Source: Sinohyriopsis cumingii (Eukaryota > Mollusca > Bivalvia > Unionida > Unionidae). Taken from it: a stretch of 64,000 nt of DNA. The DNA lies in the NCBI GenBank assembly GCA_028554795.2, contig CM068838.1, positions 90,715,974-90,779,973 on the forward strand, in the 5' to 3' direction. The notes below the pieces were generated by a model that was not told the origin of the DNA, ran no database searches, and saw only the letters and a program-made list of their open reading frames with translations. Below, piece by piece: positions 18,801 to 31,962 of the stretch (its first letter is position 1; every line of letters starts with the position of its first letter). Both the position numbers and the translations under genes were made by a program.

Positions 18801-19672
18801 AAGGCACTGGTCCTTCGCTCAGACAGGGTGAAGAGGCCAAACATCCTGAGCATTTCAATCCACAATGCTTGTGTTGCTCTCGATTATTATGGCCATAGTC
18901 ACATTTCTCACAGTAATAACTGTATCCCAGGAATCCAGTGATACTGGTAATGGTATCGAAATGGTCATCGTGATAATAAAGGTGAATGTATTTTCCGTCC
19001 TTAAAATCTTGGCCTCGAAACAACAGAGACCCGCGCATTTCTTGAGGGTGCACTTTCAAGGTGTAGCGTGGAGCTAGGACATCTTGCAATTTTTGCATTT
19101 CAGGAATGCCACAGGGTGTGTCTTTGGACAGGCCAGCTTGTTGTAACAGGAGTTCTGCTTCGTTTCGTTGTTTGGCTCGGTCCGATTGTTGAATAGTTTT
19201 CCAGGCTCTTTTCCATTCTGCCGTGTCGTTCTTGTTGGCAAATGGTTCGTCCCACCACGATGGCTCGGGCTAAACACATCTGGTCTTGAGGGTTGTTAAT
19301 TCGGACGAGACTTGTTTTGGTGTTGCGAAGGTCGTCCACCAATAAGACCTTTTTGCGTCCAGTCCCTTGAGGAGGAGAGACGTGGGTCATGTCCAGTGTG
19401 GCGTTTCCATCGGTGATGTCAAACTGGTCATTAGATTGTTGCACGTGTTGAATCTTGTCCATGACTTTAGAAGCAGTCAATTCTGCAGGGGTACTAAACT
19501 CGATCCAAACAGGGGATTTCAATCTGTCGTGTTGTATGGAAAGTCTCAAGCGATCGTCTTCTTTGGGTTGACATTGTCGCTTGAGTGCGGTGAGCAAAGA
19601 ATCCCACACTCCAGTGATAAACCCTTCTGCTTTCTCTAACGGTACTTCAGCCTTGAAATCTTTAAACTTCAC
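15864..19672 (-). pseudogene. POLB: Protein-primed family B DNA polymerase
   Basis: The largest readable piece (15864-18608, 914 codons) holds the exonuclease motifs FDFECMQ and FSGYDGQF and the polymerase motifs A (YLDVCSLYP), B (KVMLNCLWGK) and C (SFDTDSCIY). N-terminal pieces at 18472-19098 and 19100-19672 carry several Cys pairs (YCEKCDYG..., CSGC) as in other Polinton polymerases. They are displaced by frameshifts near 18600 and near 19100. Total length would be about 1270 residues, normal for Polinton PolB. It replicates the element from its termini by protein priming. The exact start is unclear because the frame stays open, Ser/Glu-rich, upstream of 19672. Confidence 0.92.
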
Positions 19673-19739
19673 CGTGTATTTGTAAGACGTGGTTCTAAAT
19701 TTTCTAGAGGAGCGCTTTTTGGTCTCTCGAATGGAATAG

Positions 19740-19898
19740 TATAGGGATTCTTCGGAAGAAGAGAGGGATTTTTCAGAGGAAGAAAGCAGACAGGTGAAGA
19801 AAAAGAAACAGGAGAAGAAAAGAAGAAGGGAAGAAAGCCAGGAGGAAGAAGAGGAAAAGAGTGTGACGGTGAAGAAATTTAAAAAACAGAGAGACTAA
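19740..19898 (+). pseudogene. 3' remnant of the CCHC gene (acidic/basic tail)
   Basis: A short plus-strand frame after an in-frame TAG: Ser/Glu then Lys/Glu-rich codons ending in KKFKKQRD and TAA. The DNA from about 19870 to 19970 aligns with the tail and 3' flank of the CCHC gene in fragment C (about 53938-54045). AATAAA lies at about 19980. The zinc-knuckle part is missing here, and the region overlaps the possible N-terminus of PolB on the other strand. Confidence 0.45.
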
Positions 19899-20128
19899 AC
19901 AAGGAGACAGAAGAAGTGTATGAACTTTTTAAAGTGATCTGTTGTGAATTGTGAATTGGATTGTAACTATGGATAAAAGAATAAATTAATTACATAAGGT
20001 AAGTTTCTTTGAGTTTTGATTTTAAAATAAGAAGCTACACTCACGCACTCATATACACATACTATAGGGGTAAAATGTTTTTTTTTTGAGTTATTGGCAA
20101 TTGAAATTGTATTTCTTTTCGAGAGACG

Positions 20129-20149
20129 TGGGTGGCCCTGAAAAGGGCC
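20129..20149 (-). terminator. Histone-type 3' stem-loop, gene 4
   Basis: Minus strand GGCCCTTTTCAGGGCC then ACCCA, identical in core to the terminal copies although it lies outside the terminal repeats. It starts 21 nt after the stop of the gene ending at 20171 and is followed by TCTCGAAAAGAAATAC, a histone-downstream-element-like purine block. Confidence 0.85.
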
Positions 20150-20170
20150 TTTTTTGGTGTAGGGGTGAGT

Positions 20171-20740
20171 TTAAGCAATCAACTTTAACTGCCTTAAGCC
20201 TTTGCCACGGCCAAGGCCTACTTCTGGACTGCGTACTGTTGATGATGATGATTTGGTTGAAATCACTAAGGGTGGTACGACAGGCTTAGTCACAGGGTTG
20301 ACGTGTTTAGCTCGGGAAGGTCGTATTCTCTTCGGTCGTAATAAAGAAGTCTGATATATTTGTTTCAGACTTCTTAACTCCGCTAAAATGTCCAACAGTA
20401 CCGTGACCGTTTGATTTTCACCCTCTTGTTTCTTTGCTGCTACTTCTTCTTCTTCTTGTTTTTTTTTTACCTCTTCTTCTTGCTGCTGTTGCTGTAGGAG
20501 AAAAGCTTGCTCCGCTTCCTTTTGTCGTTGTATAAATTTCTCCAATTCTTCTTTCTATCTCTGTCTAAAATTCTCCACTTGCGGTAATGAAGAAGGTAAC
20601 GAAGGTTCCGGAACAAATTCTTGCGAGGTAAGAAAATCCACAAAATCCCAATTTACCTCTTCTGAAAGTAAGTCCGGGTTCCCTTGGGTGGTCTCCACTG
20701 CTGGTGCACCCCAATGAATCGTTTTCTGAGTTTCCGTCAT
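20171..20740 (-). pseudogene. Right-end gene 4: Gln/Glu-rich coiled-coil protein with an in-frame TAG
   Basis: ATG at 20740, one TAG at 20555-20557, otherwise open to 20171 (about 189 codons). The first 61 codons are acidic. After the TAG comes a Gln/Glu/Lys coiled-coil stretch, a short conserved-looking LLDILAELRSLKQIYQ helix, then a basic Ser/Pro-rich tail. Function unknown. The Q- and K-rich sequence on both sides of the stop reads as one continuous helix, so the TAG is probably a CAG to TAG change. It has a strong promoter (TATA, E-box, CRE) upstream and a histone-type stem-loop downstream. Confidence 0.6.
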
Positions 20741-20787
20741 GTTGAATCACTGTCGCATAGATTGACTGCACACAGGCGCTAGCGAAT

Positions 20788-20809
20788 CTATATAGACCAC
20801 GTGACGTCA
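20788..20809 (-). promoter_or_regulatory. TATA, E-box and CRE upstream of gene 4
   Basis: CTATATAG at 20788-20795, CACGTG at 20798-20803 and TGACGTCA at 20802-20809, all within 22 bp. TATA is about 48 nt before the ATG at 20740, the same geometry as the other terminal genes. Confidence 0.7.
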
Positions 20810-20907
20810 CAAACTGTTCTCTTCGGATTGGATGCGGACTGACTGAATTTTGTAACGCGTGTTCGAATTGGTGAATGAACTCAATCCGTTTCAATCCTTC
20901 CTCTACC

Positions 20908-20916
20908 TATAAATAA
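20908..20916 (+). promoter_or_regulatory. TATA box of the right-terminal gene
   Basis: TATAAATAA, 44 nt before the ATG at 20960. With the elements at 20788-20809 it makes a compact divergent promoter of about 220 bp between two start codons, as in paired histone genes. Confidence 0.7.
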
Positions 20917-20959
20917 GCGCAGTTCACTGCATTGATTCACCTGTTCTCGTCGCCTCACG

Positions 20960-21190
20960 ATGTGGACCACGGTCGAATCATCCACCCTTGTGTCTTCAAT
21001 GATGTTTAGGACGGACATGATCATGTATGTCCGGTCCAAGTGGACCGTTGTCGACAAGTCAGACACCAGTCTGTGGATACGAAGAGTGTACGTAGAAAGA
21101 CAAGGTTGCCTCAAGAGGACACTGATTTATGGCCCTCGAGTAAGACGCAGCTTGAGGACAAGAAGATGCCGCAGATGCCCTTTATGTTAA
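20960..21190 (+). CDS. Right-terminal gene 5: small basic Cys/Arg protein
   Basis: 76 residues from an ATG 44 nt after a TATA box. Function unknown. The first half is Ser/Thr/Met-rich; the last third is Arg-rich with Cys (RRSLRTRRCRRCPLC). The stop at 21188-21190 is followed after 23 nt by a perfect histone-type stem-loop, so the gene has the same promoter-ORF-stem-loop layout as the left-terminal genes. A reading frame exists on the other strand (20881-21114) but lacks this context. Coding status is supported by layout rather than homology. Confidence 0.5.
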   Translation: MWTTVESSTLVSSMMFRTDMIMYVRSKWTVVDKSDTSLWIRRVYVERQGCLKRTLIYGPRVRRSLRTRRCRRCPLC

Positions 21191-21208
21191 GGGCATATTA
21201 ACATAAAC

Positions 21209-21545
21209 CCAAAGGCCCTTTTCAGGGCCACCCACATTTCTCGAAAAGAGAATGACTTTCGATTGCCTACCCTTTTTTAATTTTATTTTTTATTTTTATT
21301 TTTTATTTTTAAAAAAAATCCCATGTTCAATTCCCCTTGTCCCTAGATAGACCCACACTTTATTCCCCATGTTCAATTCCCCTTGACGCTAGAGTTGCCC
21401 ACGATTTTTCTCCATGTTAAATTCCCCTTGACGCTAGAGTTGCCCACGATTTTTCTCCATGTTAAATTTCCCTTGACGCTAGAGTTGCCCAGGGGTGTTT
21501 TTAATGCTAATTCCCATTGACGCTAGGGTGCCCCTATTTACTACT
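21209..21545. repeat. Element A right terminal inverted repeat
   Basis: Inverted copy of 1638-1977, ending CCCCTATTTACTACT. It contains the stem-loop and purine element for gene 5 and the subterminal repeats. Confidence 0.95.
21214..21234 (+). terminator. Histone-type 3' stem-loop, gene 5
   Basis: GGCCCTTTTCAGGGCC then ACCCA, preceded by AAA. This matches the metazoan histone stem-loop including its 5' A flank. The purine element GAAAAGAGAATGAC begins about 10 nt later. Confidence 0.87.
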
Positions 21546-21551
21546 AATGTC
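21546..21551. other. Target site duplication of element A, right copy
   Basis: AATGTC, identical to 1632-1637. Confidence 0.93.
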
Positions 21552-21804
21552 TGCAGTGTGCTAGTTTATAATGATTTTTAATAATGGAACGACATGCCGC
21601 AGACAAGTAGTATGCCCCCCCCCCCGTCACATTATTTTGACAACAGGCCGACCAGTCCTAACACAAACCTCTTAAACCTGAGAGGCTTGCGAGACAGCTG
21701 TTAGTACGATTTTTTGTATGTCTTTGATATTACTCGGCCGGGGATTGAACCCACGACCTTATGCATCCAAGGCGGACGCTCTAGTCACTAGGCCACCGGA
21801 GCGG
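21546..21804 (-). mobile_element. Split SINE, tRNA-headed half
   Basis: On the minus strand it starts at the GC-rich tRNA-like head with an A-box (TGGCCTAGTGACTAGAGCG) and a B-box (GGTCGTGGGTTCAATCC), and runs into the body that ends at the element A insertion. Its 3' tail is at 1570-1637. Confidence 0.85.
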
Positions 21805-21820
21805 CGAGAGAGACGAGCGT

Positions 21821-22985
21821 TAGAATGTATACTCCATAACTAAATATTACAGGCAAGAGGAACTAAGCCGTTAACATGTGTACTCCATAGGAAGAAATTA
21901 CAAACAAGAAGGACAAGGGCGTTGAAATATATACTCCATATCAAGACATTAAAGTCAAGAGGGACTAATGTGTTAAAATGTATACTCCATATCAAGACAT
22001 TAAAGTCAAGAGGGACTAATGTGTTAAAATATATACTCCAACGTCAAGAGGGACTAATGTGTTAAAATATATACTTCATATCAAGACATTACAGTCAAGA
22101 GGGATTAATGTGTTAAAATATATATTCCAAAGTCAAGAGGGACTATTGTGTAAAATATATACTCCATATAAAGACATTACAACCGCTCCGGTGGCCTAGT
22201 GGTTAGAGCGTCCACCTCGGGTGCGGGAGGTCGTGGGTTCGATCCCCGGCAGAGTCATACCAAAGACTTACAAAAATGGTACTAACAGCTGCCTCGCTTG
22301 GCGCTCAGCACTAAGAGGTTAGTGTTAGGACTGGTCGGCCCGGTGTCAGGATAATGTGACTGGGTGGGACATCATGCTACATGTCTGCGGCATGATGCCC
22401 CAGTGCTAGACATCACTATAAACTGCCACATATCAGACATCGTAGCGATATGACTGAAAAATTGTCAAAGCTACGTTAAAAATCCAAATCACACACACAT
22501 AAAGACATTACAGTCAAGAGGGACTAATGTGTTAAAATATGTACTCCATATCAAGACATTACAGGCAAGAGAGACTAATGTGCTAAAATGTTTACTCCAT
22601 ATCAAGACATTACAGTCAAGAAGGACAAATGTGTTAAAATGTATACTCCACATCAAGACACTACAGTCCAGTGTGACTAATGTGTTAAAATGTATACTCC
22701 ACATCAAGACATTACAGTCAAGAGAGACGAATGTGCTGAAATGTAAACTCCACATCAAGACATTACAGTCAAGTGGGACTAATGTGTTAAAATATATACT
22801 CCATATCAAGACATTACAGTCAAGAGGGACTAATGTGTTAAAATATATACTCCACATCAAGACATTACAGTCAAGAGAGACTAATGTGCTAAAATGTAAA
22901 CACCACATCAAGACATTACAGTCAAGAGAGACTAATGTGTTAAGATGTAAATTCCACATCAAGACACTCCAAGCAGGAGGGATAT
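21821..22985. repeat. 51-bp minisatellite array
   Basis: Tandem units of TACTCCATATCAAGACATTA then CAGTCAAGAGGGACTAATG and GTTAAAATATA, about 51 bp each, interrupted by the SINE at 22182-22498. Because 51 is a multiple of three, long frames appear on both strands; these are not genes. Confidence 0.9.
22168..22512 (+). mobile_element. Intact tRNA-derived SINE with 14-bp target duplications
   Basis: The SINE body is 22182-22498, flanked on both sides by ATAAAGACATTACA (22168-22181 and 22499-22512), inserted in the minisatellite. It has a tRNA-like head with A- and B-boxes and a CA-rich 3' tail. It serves as an internal reference for the SINE split by element A. Confidence 0.88.
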
Positions 22986-23519
22986 GAGAGTTAAAATTTC
23001 TTAACAATATTTCAATATAAATCAGTGCAATGACTGGCAATATGCATATTCCATTGTCAAATATTTTGAGCTGTAATGTACCTAACATTCCAAAGTTAGC
23101 ATACCAATGTTTTAATAAAAATAGAAAATAATTTTCACATTTAACCGTGTCAAAGTTGACATGTCAATTAGCAATGTATCACATTGATTTAGCTTTAGGA
23201 TCGTCGTTTATGGTGAATAAAATAATGCCTAATACAGATATTTTCCAAAATCTTAAAAATATAGAAACTAATCTACATGAATATATTTCAGCTATAATGT
23301 AACGATACATTCTATTTTATTAAATTATCCATGAAAACAAGAACACATACGAACGAAGAAAAATGTTTTGTTTCAGACTAACTATACCTTTCATGAGATG
23401 GCAAAGGTATGATTGCTTGAGTGCATATGCACCTAAGTGATTACGATAGGAAGTGAGATATTAGACTTCCTGCCAATCATTTGACTGTTAATACATGTTT
23501 AATTCACCTAATAGATTAC
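22986..23519. other. Host non-coding DNA
   Basis: AT-rich. Probably intron downstream of the lectin exon on the minus strand. Nothing else recognised. Confidence 0.5.
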
Positions 23520-23687
23520 CTTCTCGGACAAAATTGAATTCAGCGTCATTCCTGATGATCATCAACTTGGCTCCCTCCGATTCACATGTAATCATGGCGT
23601 TGTTGGAAGTTTCATTCACTAAATGAACTTTGTAGCACAGAGCCAATGACTGGTTGTAAACATAGCCTTCATTGCAGTATTGTGGTC
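23520..23687 (-). CDS. Host gene exon 3: C-type lectin-like domain, N-terminal part
   Basis: 168 nt, 55 full codons: CNEGYVYNQSLALCYK, then a CESEGAKLMIIRNDAEF stretch, the first half of a C-type lectin fold (Cys pair, A..C..GA.L..I.N..E). The acceptor TTTACAG precedes it and the donor AAG/GTAATC follows. The phase (1 in, 1 out) matches exon 2. The second half of the domain (Trp and the Ca-binding region) should lie at lower coordinates, across the minisatellite and element A or outside the window; it was not found. Confidence 0.65.
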
Positions 23688-23689
23688 CT

Positions 23690-25116
23690 GTAAATAAGAA
23701 AGTCAGCAAAGTTGTAAATAAACAATTGTACATGAAAGTTCACTGAACATTGCTCTTTTGTTTTAAAATAGGACAGAGGTGTACATTTTTGCTGGGCAAA
23801 CGTTGTCATTATGCATAACTTTTTCACCATTCACTTCATTCTCTCTCTCCCTCTCTCTCTCTCGTTTAAAAAGGAAAACCTTCAATTTTTACCTTTCAGT
23901 TATATTATTGCTATTATTGAAAACTGGTCTTTCTGATGAGGTAATAAACTGATTGATTGATCGATTGATAAATTCAGTCATTGGTGGAGTGATCAGTAGA
24001 TTCATTGATTTATTTGAATTATATATCCCCGGCTAGAGCAGGAAGAAAGAATGTAATATATGTTACTTATATAAAATTATACTTTATTCGGGTGAACGAA
24101 CTCTTGAATAAACCTATCAAATATTACTTCTGTTTCTCATAAGTCAGAAGTAATTGAGCGTATATTGTAATAACATCCGTTCTTCTTATGCAGGTTTTTA
24201 TTTTATAATGATTTTCACTTTAACTTCCCCAAAAGTATATACAGCAAATTAGGTCAATTGTTGAACTATGAGAGCAAATTATCCAACATATTTGGATACT
24301 TTGATCTCACAGATGGCGACGTTGCTTCGCGGGATGTAAAACCGTAAGGTCATGCAAACATTCCAAATCCTATCGAGAAAACATAATTCCTGGTTTAACG
24401 TATCAACGTTAATCCATGCGCAATCAACCGTGTTTATCTCCAAATTGTTATTTGAAGGGACATCATAAGCAAAAGCATTTTGTGGATATATCATCAGGCT
24501 GTATCACTTTGCTCATATCTTTGAAGACAGTTACAACCGTCTCTGTGAAACGTTGGCTTTAATTATACATCATGACAACAAACGAATAATCCAATCTTAA
24601 AAGAACCGTTCTTGATTTGAAACGAATATGCGTTATAATACCTTTAGATATAACGTACTCATGCCTGAAAAGACAAGTTTTCAATATGTTATGGTAATGG
24701 TGCTATGTCCTTCATACATTTCATTAGGCAGTCAATAGGGTGCTATCGCCACAATGCAACTCTTAAATCCATTTTTGTAATGGTGTTACATCCTCCCCAG
24801 ACTTTATAAATTGGTCATGTGTTAGATTGTTGTCATCATAATGCTTATACTAAATCCGTTTAGGTAACAGTTCTACGTCAGGCATATGTCGTACTACTTC
24901 GTCTTCGAATAGAGAGGAATAATTCATGATACGGGTCATAACATATTTTGCGTATTGGTACCAAGTCCACCACGTGTTTTTTAGGCAGTCTTATAATATA
25001 ATGGCATTGTCAGGCTATAAAAACTTTTATGGTTCAATATTTAGGATAATGTATTGTGAAACTTTTTCAATAGAAATAAATATTGCATTAGTTATATCTC
25101 TCTGTGATTAACATAC
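23690..25116. other. Intron-like host DNA
   Basis: AT-rich with a short CT repeat near 23850. A 71-codon minus-strand frame (24279-24494) has protein-like composition, but its splice phases do not fit; see rejected items. Confidence 0.45.
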
Positions 25117-25365
25117 TAGTGTAATAATTCCATCCTTGCTGCATTGCTTTATATGTAGGGAGTCCACGTTTGTATGATGAGGACGCTAGACACATTTCCA
25201 GTGACGGGTGGTGGAAGAACGATCTGCATAATGGATCCCTGTCGCATAGTATGACACAGTCGAAATTCGGGCAAGCATTCCTCTCCCACAATATAACAGA
25301 TGCATCGAGGTTGTTCACAGAGTCGTGATCCTCGTCCCAGGCAATACAAGTACTGCTAGCAACGT
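25117..25365 (-). CDS. Host gene exon 2: PAN/apple-like Cys-rich domain
   Basis: 249 nt, phase 1 to phase 1. The acceptor TATACAG and donor GTATGT fit. Six-Cys pattern with CPNFDCVILCDRDPLC and MCLASSS resembles PAN/apple-type domains of secreted lectin-like proteins. Joining to exon 1 gives an open frame across the junction, and joining to exon 3 also keeps frame, so these three exons are probably one secreted protein, PAN-like then C-type lectin. The exact domain family is tentative. Confidence 0.6.
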
Positions 25366-28460
<3,095 letters not shown>

Positions 28461-28542
28461 CAACAGCCACTAAGTTAGATATGAAGAGAATGGAACAGGT
28501 GAGGAAATTTAAGACTTCCATCATTTGCAGACTTAGAGACAT
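28461..28542 (-). CDS. Host gene exon 1: signal peptide
   Basis: The ATG at 28542 encodes 27 residues with a hydrophobic core (LNFLTCSILFISNLVAV) and a donor GTAAGT directly after. It ends in phase 1, compatible with exon 2. It marks the start of a secreted host protein on the minus strand. Confidence 0.65.
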
Positions 28543-29408
28543 AGCAGTCCAAAATAGTGAAATCAAGGCAATATATTTGTATTTCTACAGTATTCCAAAT
28601 ACAGGTTTCTGCTAGTAACGACGCTTGTAATGAAACATTAAATATGTACTAGTCGTGAAGGAGATGAGAAAAGTCGATTTCAATCAATAAATTGGATGGC
28701 GTGCTGAACGGTTGCGACATTGTACCCAATGCAATCTCTTGGCTGTTTGAACATAGTTCGTTATAGCTAACCATATAGCTTTGCAAATGATTGACTCTAA
28801 AGGTCTTGAAGAAGCTACATTTTTACACCTGAATGTTCAGGGCTATATGTATTCATTTTATTCTTGGCATTTTTTCAGCATTGCTTTTCGTGCATGAAAC
28901 ATAGATTTGAACAGTTTCTACTGAAGTTTAAAATGTATCATTAACCAATATTTACATATAACCGTTGATGGAGTGCTGGTGACTAACTATTATTGTAACA
29001 ATTTTGTGTGCTGAAACCATTCATAGGCACACCAAGTAAAATAGATATTTAAAACATCTCCAGTCACAGATATAACTGTGACTTCTGCTGCCATAACCAA
29101 AATTACATACAAAAGAGTCGTCAGCACTTTGTACACAAATTTCTAAAATAAAAGAATCGATTTAACAAAATGTACAAAACGAACGTTGGTAACTGTATAA
29201 TAGTCTCGTTTGGTTTTGGAAATTATCTTTTTTTATTTTTCTTTTCTCTCGCACTCTCATAAGCATTTAATTTCCATCGGTACATCGGTAAAATGTAATA
29301 GTTTCATTTTGACAATTACTGAGTTGCCTAACTATTCTAATAATCACATGATCTGTTGAAATTATCATGGCTATCATTTAGATGATTCTTTAGAAATTAT
29401 TCTGCCCA
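28543..29408. other. Host upstream region, nothing recognised
   Basis: Probable promoter side of the lectin-type gene. No clear TATA box or other element identified. Confidence 0.4.
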
Positions 29409-29414
29409 AACAAT
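29409..29414. other. Target site duplication of element B, left copy
   Basis: AACAAT precedes the terminus AGTAGTATATAGGGACG and recurs at 45048-45053. Confidence 0.92.
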
Positions 29415-29439
29415 AGTAGTATATAGGGACGATTCATCC

Positions 29440-29935
29440 TCATTGGGAATTAGCATTACAGACCCACCCACCCACCACCCACCCCCGGGACTGTTTAGCC
29501 TCAATGGAAATTGAACATGGAGAAAAATCGTGGGACTGTTTAGACTCAAGGGAATTTAACATGGAGAAAAATCGTAGGACTGTTTAGACTCAAGGGAATT
29601 TAACATGGGAAATAGATTTTGGGACTGTTGAGCGACAAGGGGAATTGAACATGGGAATATGGGACTGTATAGCGTCAAAGGAATTTAAACAGGGTGGGAC
29701 TGTATAGCGTCAAGGGAATTTAAACAGGGGGGACGGTATAGCGTCAAGGGAAATTGAACTTGGGAAAAATTGCTGGGTCACTCTAGGGACAAGGGGAATT
29801 GAACATGGGAATAGAGTGTGGGTCTGTCTAGGGACTAGGGGAATTTAACATATGGAAATTGAACATGGTGGGCCTGTATAGCGTCAAGGGGAATTGAACA
29901 TGGTGGGATTGTCTAGGGACAATGATGGTAGAGGG
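29440..29935. repeat. Subterminal repeats of element B (left)
   Basis: About eleven degenerate units of GACTGTMTAGCGTCAAGGGA type followed by AATTNAACATGG. They share the core of element A's subterminal repeats. Confidence 0.8.
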
Positions 29936-30611
29936 TCAAACACAACAGAGACAGAAACATACATACACTAGTACAAGCGTGAGATTTATATATAAAGCAT
30001 TACCAAGACCTGAAATCTTGCTGGGGTGTTCAAAGATTTGCATAATTGTAATGATGCTATAAATAGCTATAATCAAGGAAATCCTCAACGACAAAATGGA
30101 TGTGACTAAAAGTAACGCTAAAATGACGAAATTGTCCCAGAATTTAAAGGAAAATAAACATATCCCCGAAAATTAAGTTACAATGGTTTAGACTAAAATG
30201 GATAAAATTAGTAACTACTTACAATATCAACTTCTGTGACGATCGTGGATAAACACCCATGTATCTATTTATAGCTATGATCAGCTAAAATTCATATGAA
30301 ATCCCACTATCTATTTATACTACAACTTGTGGGTTATTCCTTTGGAAAACCCACTATCTTTTTATAGCCTCAGCTTGAGTGACGTTCCTGTTTATGAACT
30401 CTAGTACATATGTATAGCTACAACCTGTGGAAAACCCCAAGTCCATATTTATAGTATCAAAATTTCCAGCGTTAGTGACGTCACTGTACTGGAAACTAGG
30501 GGATAAATGGCAACAGTGTTGCAAGTGGCTGACCTGAATACGCGCTACTGTAGGTAGGTAGGTAGAATGTGTTTGATAGGGATAAAGGGAGTTTTATAGG
30601 GACAAACAGAG

Positions 30612-30615
30612 ACCA

Positions 30616-30677
<62 letters not shown>

Positions 30678-31540
30678 CGTACGCGCGCAGACATACGCAC
30701 ACACACACACACACAGAGGGAAGAGGAAAAAAACAAACCCAAAATATACTATTCACACAGGGAAGAGGAAAAACCCAACAAATATACTATCCAGACGTTC
30801 TTACACTAACACACACACACACACACAACATACGCGCGCAGACATACGCACACACACACATACACACACAAACACACACACACACACAGGGAAGAGGAAA
30901 AATGCAAACCCCAAATATACTATCAACACAGAAGGGAGATAATACAAACCCCAAATAAAGTATCCACACAGACGTACGCGAACGCATACAAACCCCAAAT
31001 ATACTATCCATACAAACTACCCGAACGCATACAATTCCCAAATATACTATCCACACAACGTCGCTAACGCGCACAAACCCCAAATATACGATTTACATAA
31101 CGTACGCGAATACACACACACAGACACACATAGACACACACACACACAAACACACACAGGGAAGAGGAAAAAACAAACCCCAAATATACTATCCACACAG
31201 AAGGGAGATAATACTAACCCCAAATATACTATCTACACATGGAAGAGAAAGAATACAAATCCAATACCTACTATCCACACGGAGGTGAGATGTAAAAAAA
31301 AATAAACCCCATATCTACAATCTACGCAGAGGGAAGAAGAAATAAATAACCAAATATACGCTATCCTCAAAGAGGGAAGAGGACAAAAGCCATAATATAC
31401 TAACCACACAGAGGGAAGAAGAAAAGCATTATACACTATCCACACGGAGGGAAGAAATAACCCTTTATATATACTATCAACATAGAATGAAGAAAATAAC
31501 CCATTATATTCCATTAACACAGAGTGAAGAAAAAAAAGTT
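30612..31540. repeat. AC microsatellites and 45-50 bp minisatellite in left arm
   Basis: AC runs near 30617-30720 and 30808-30890, followed by repeated CAGAGGGAAGAGGAAAAA, AACCCCAAATATACTATCC phrases. Frames through it (Cys/Val or Thr/His repeats) are artefacts. Confidence 0.85.
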
Positions 31541-31962
31541 TTTTGAAAGCACCTAAACCCTCACCTGCAATGACCAACTCTGCCAAGCACCTACACCCCA
31601 CCCCACCCCCAACACTACAAAACCCATTTAACCCGTTATTTTATGGCATCAGTGTGTGATTTAGGAAACATCAAGACAAAAATGATGGATGAATAGACTG
31701 ACTATTGTTTACCGACTTGCATGCCTAAAGAGCGTGCGTGAAGGAAAACATCCTTTCATTTCAATTCTAACTAAAACATGTTCCAGAGGGATAGAGATAG
31801 GTGAAAGAGCACAATTTCATAAAGTGTGAATAAAAAACAAACCACGTCATCCTTATTATAGAATGTCAAGACTAAGAGACACTTACGTTTTCTTTCTGGT
31901 CTATTCTCTTTTAGAAGGTAGTGTGAAATTTCACATCAGGGCCAACGCATCGGCTCACATTG

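Larger units (their letters stand above)
1638..21545. mobile_element. Element A: 19.9-kb Maverick/Polinton (adintovirus-like)
   Basis: Bounded by inverted repeats of about 340 bp that begin AGTAGTAAATAGGGG and by a perfect AATGTC duplication. Inside, mostly on the minus strand, are the hallmark Polinton genes: protein-primed DNA polymerase, retroviral-type integrase with chromodomain, packaging ATPase, adenain-type protease, double jelly-roll major capsid protein and penton. Nonsense codons and frameshifts hit the integrase, polymerase, penton and others, while protease, capsid, ATPase and several small genes stay open, so inactivation looks recent. The element also carries a BIR gene, F-box-like genes and terminal genes with histone-type 3' ends. 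Confidence 0.95.

Noticed and set aside
21735-21804. tRNA gene
   Set aside because: A- and B-box sequence belongs to the SINE head; the same head heads the intact SINE at 22182, and no complete cloverleaf with matching acceptor arms was seen.
22489-23088. Long frames on both strands with 17-residue repeats
   Set aside because: The 51-bp minisatellite is a multiple of three and stop-free, so both strands stay open by chance.
24279-24494. Possible F5/8- or fucolectin-like exon
   Set aside because: Composition is suggestive (a WINVD and an ICEIKV stretch), but no acceptor gives phase 1 to match the flanking exons, and no clear domain could be confirmed.
30800-31080. CRISPR-like array of regularly spaced repeats
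   Set aside because: The repeats are degenerate simple-sequence units in a eukaryotic transposon arm, without unique spacers or cas genes.
30496-31083. Cys/Val or Thr/His repeat proteins
   Set aside because: AC/GT microsatellites and a short minisatellite inside element B's left arm; mirror artefacts at 43490-43981.
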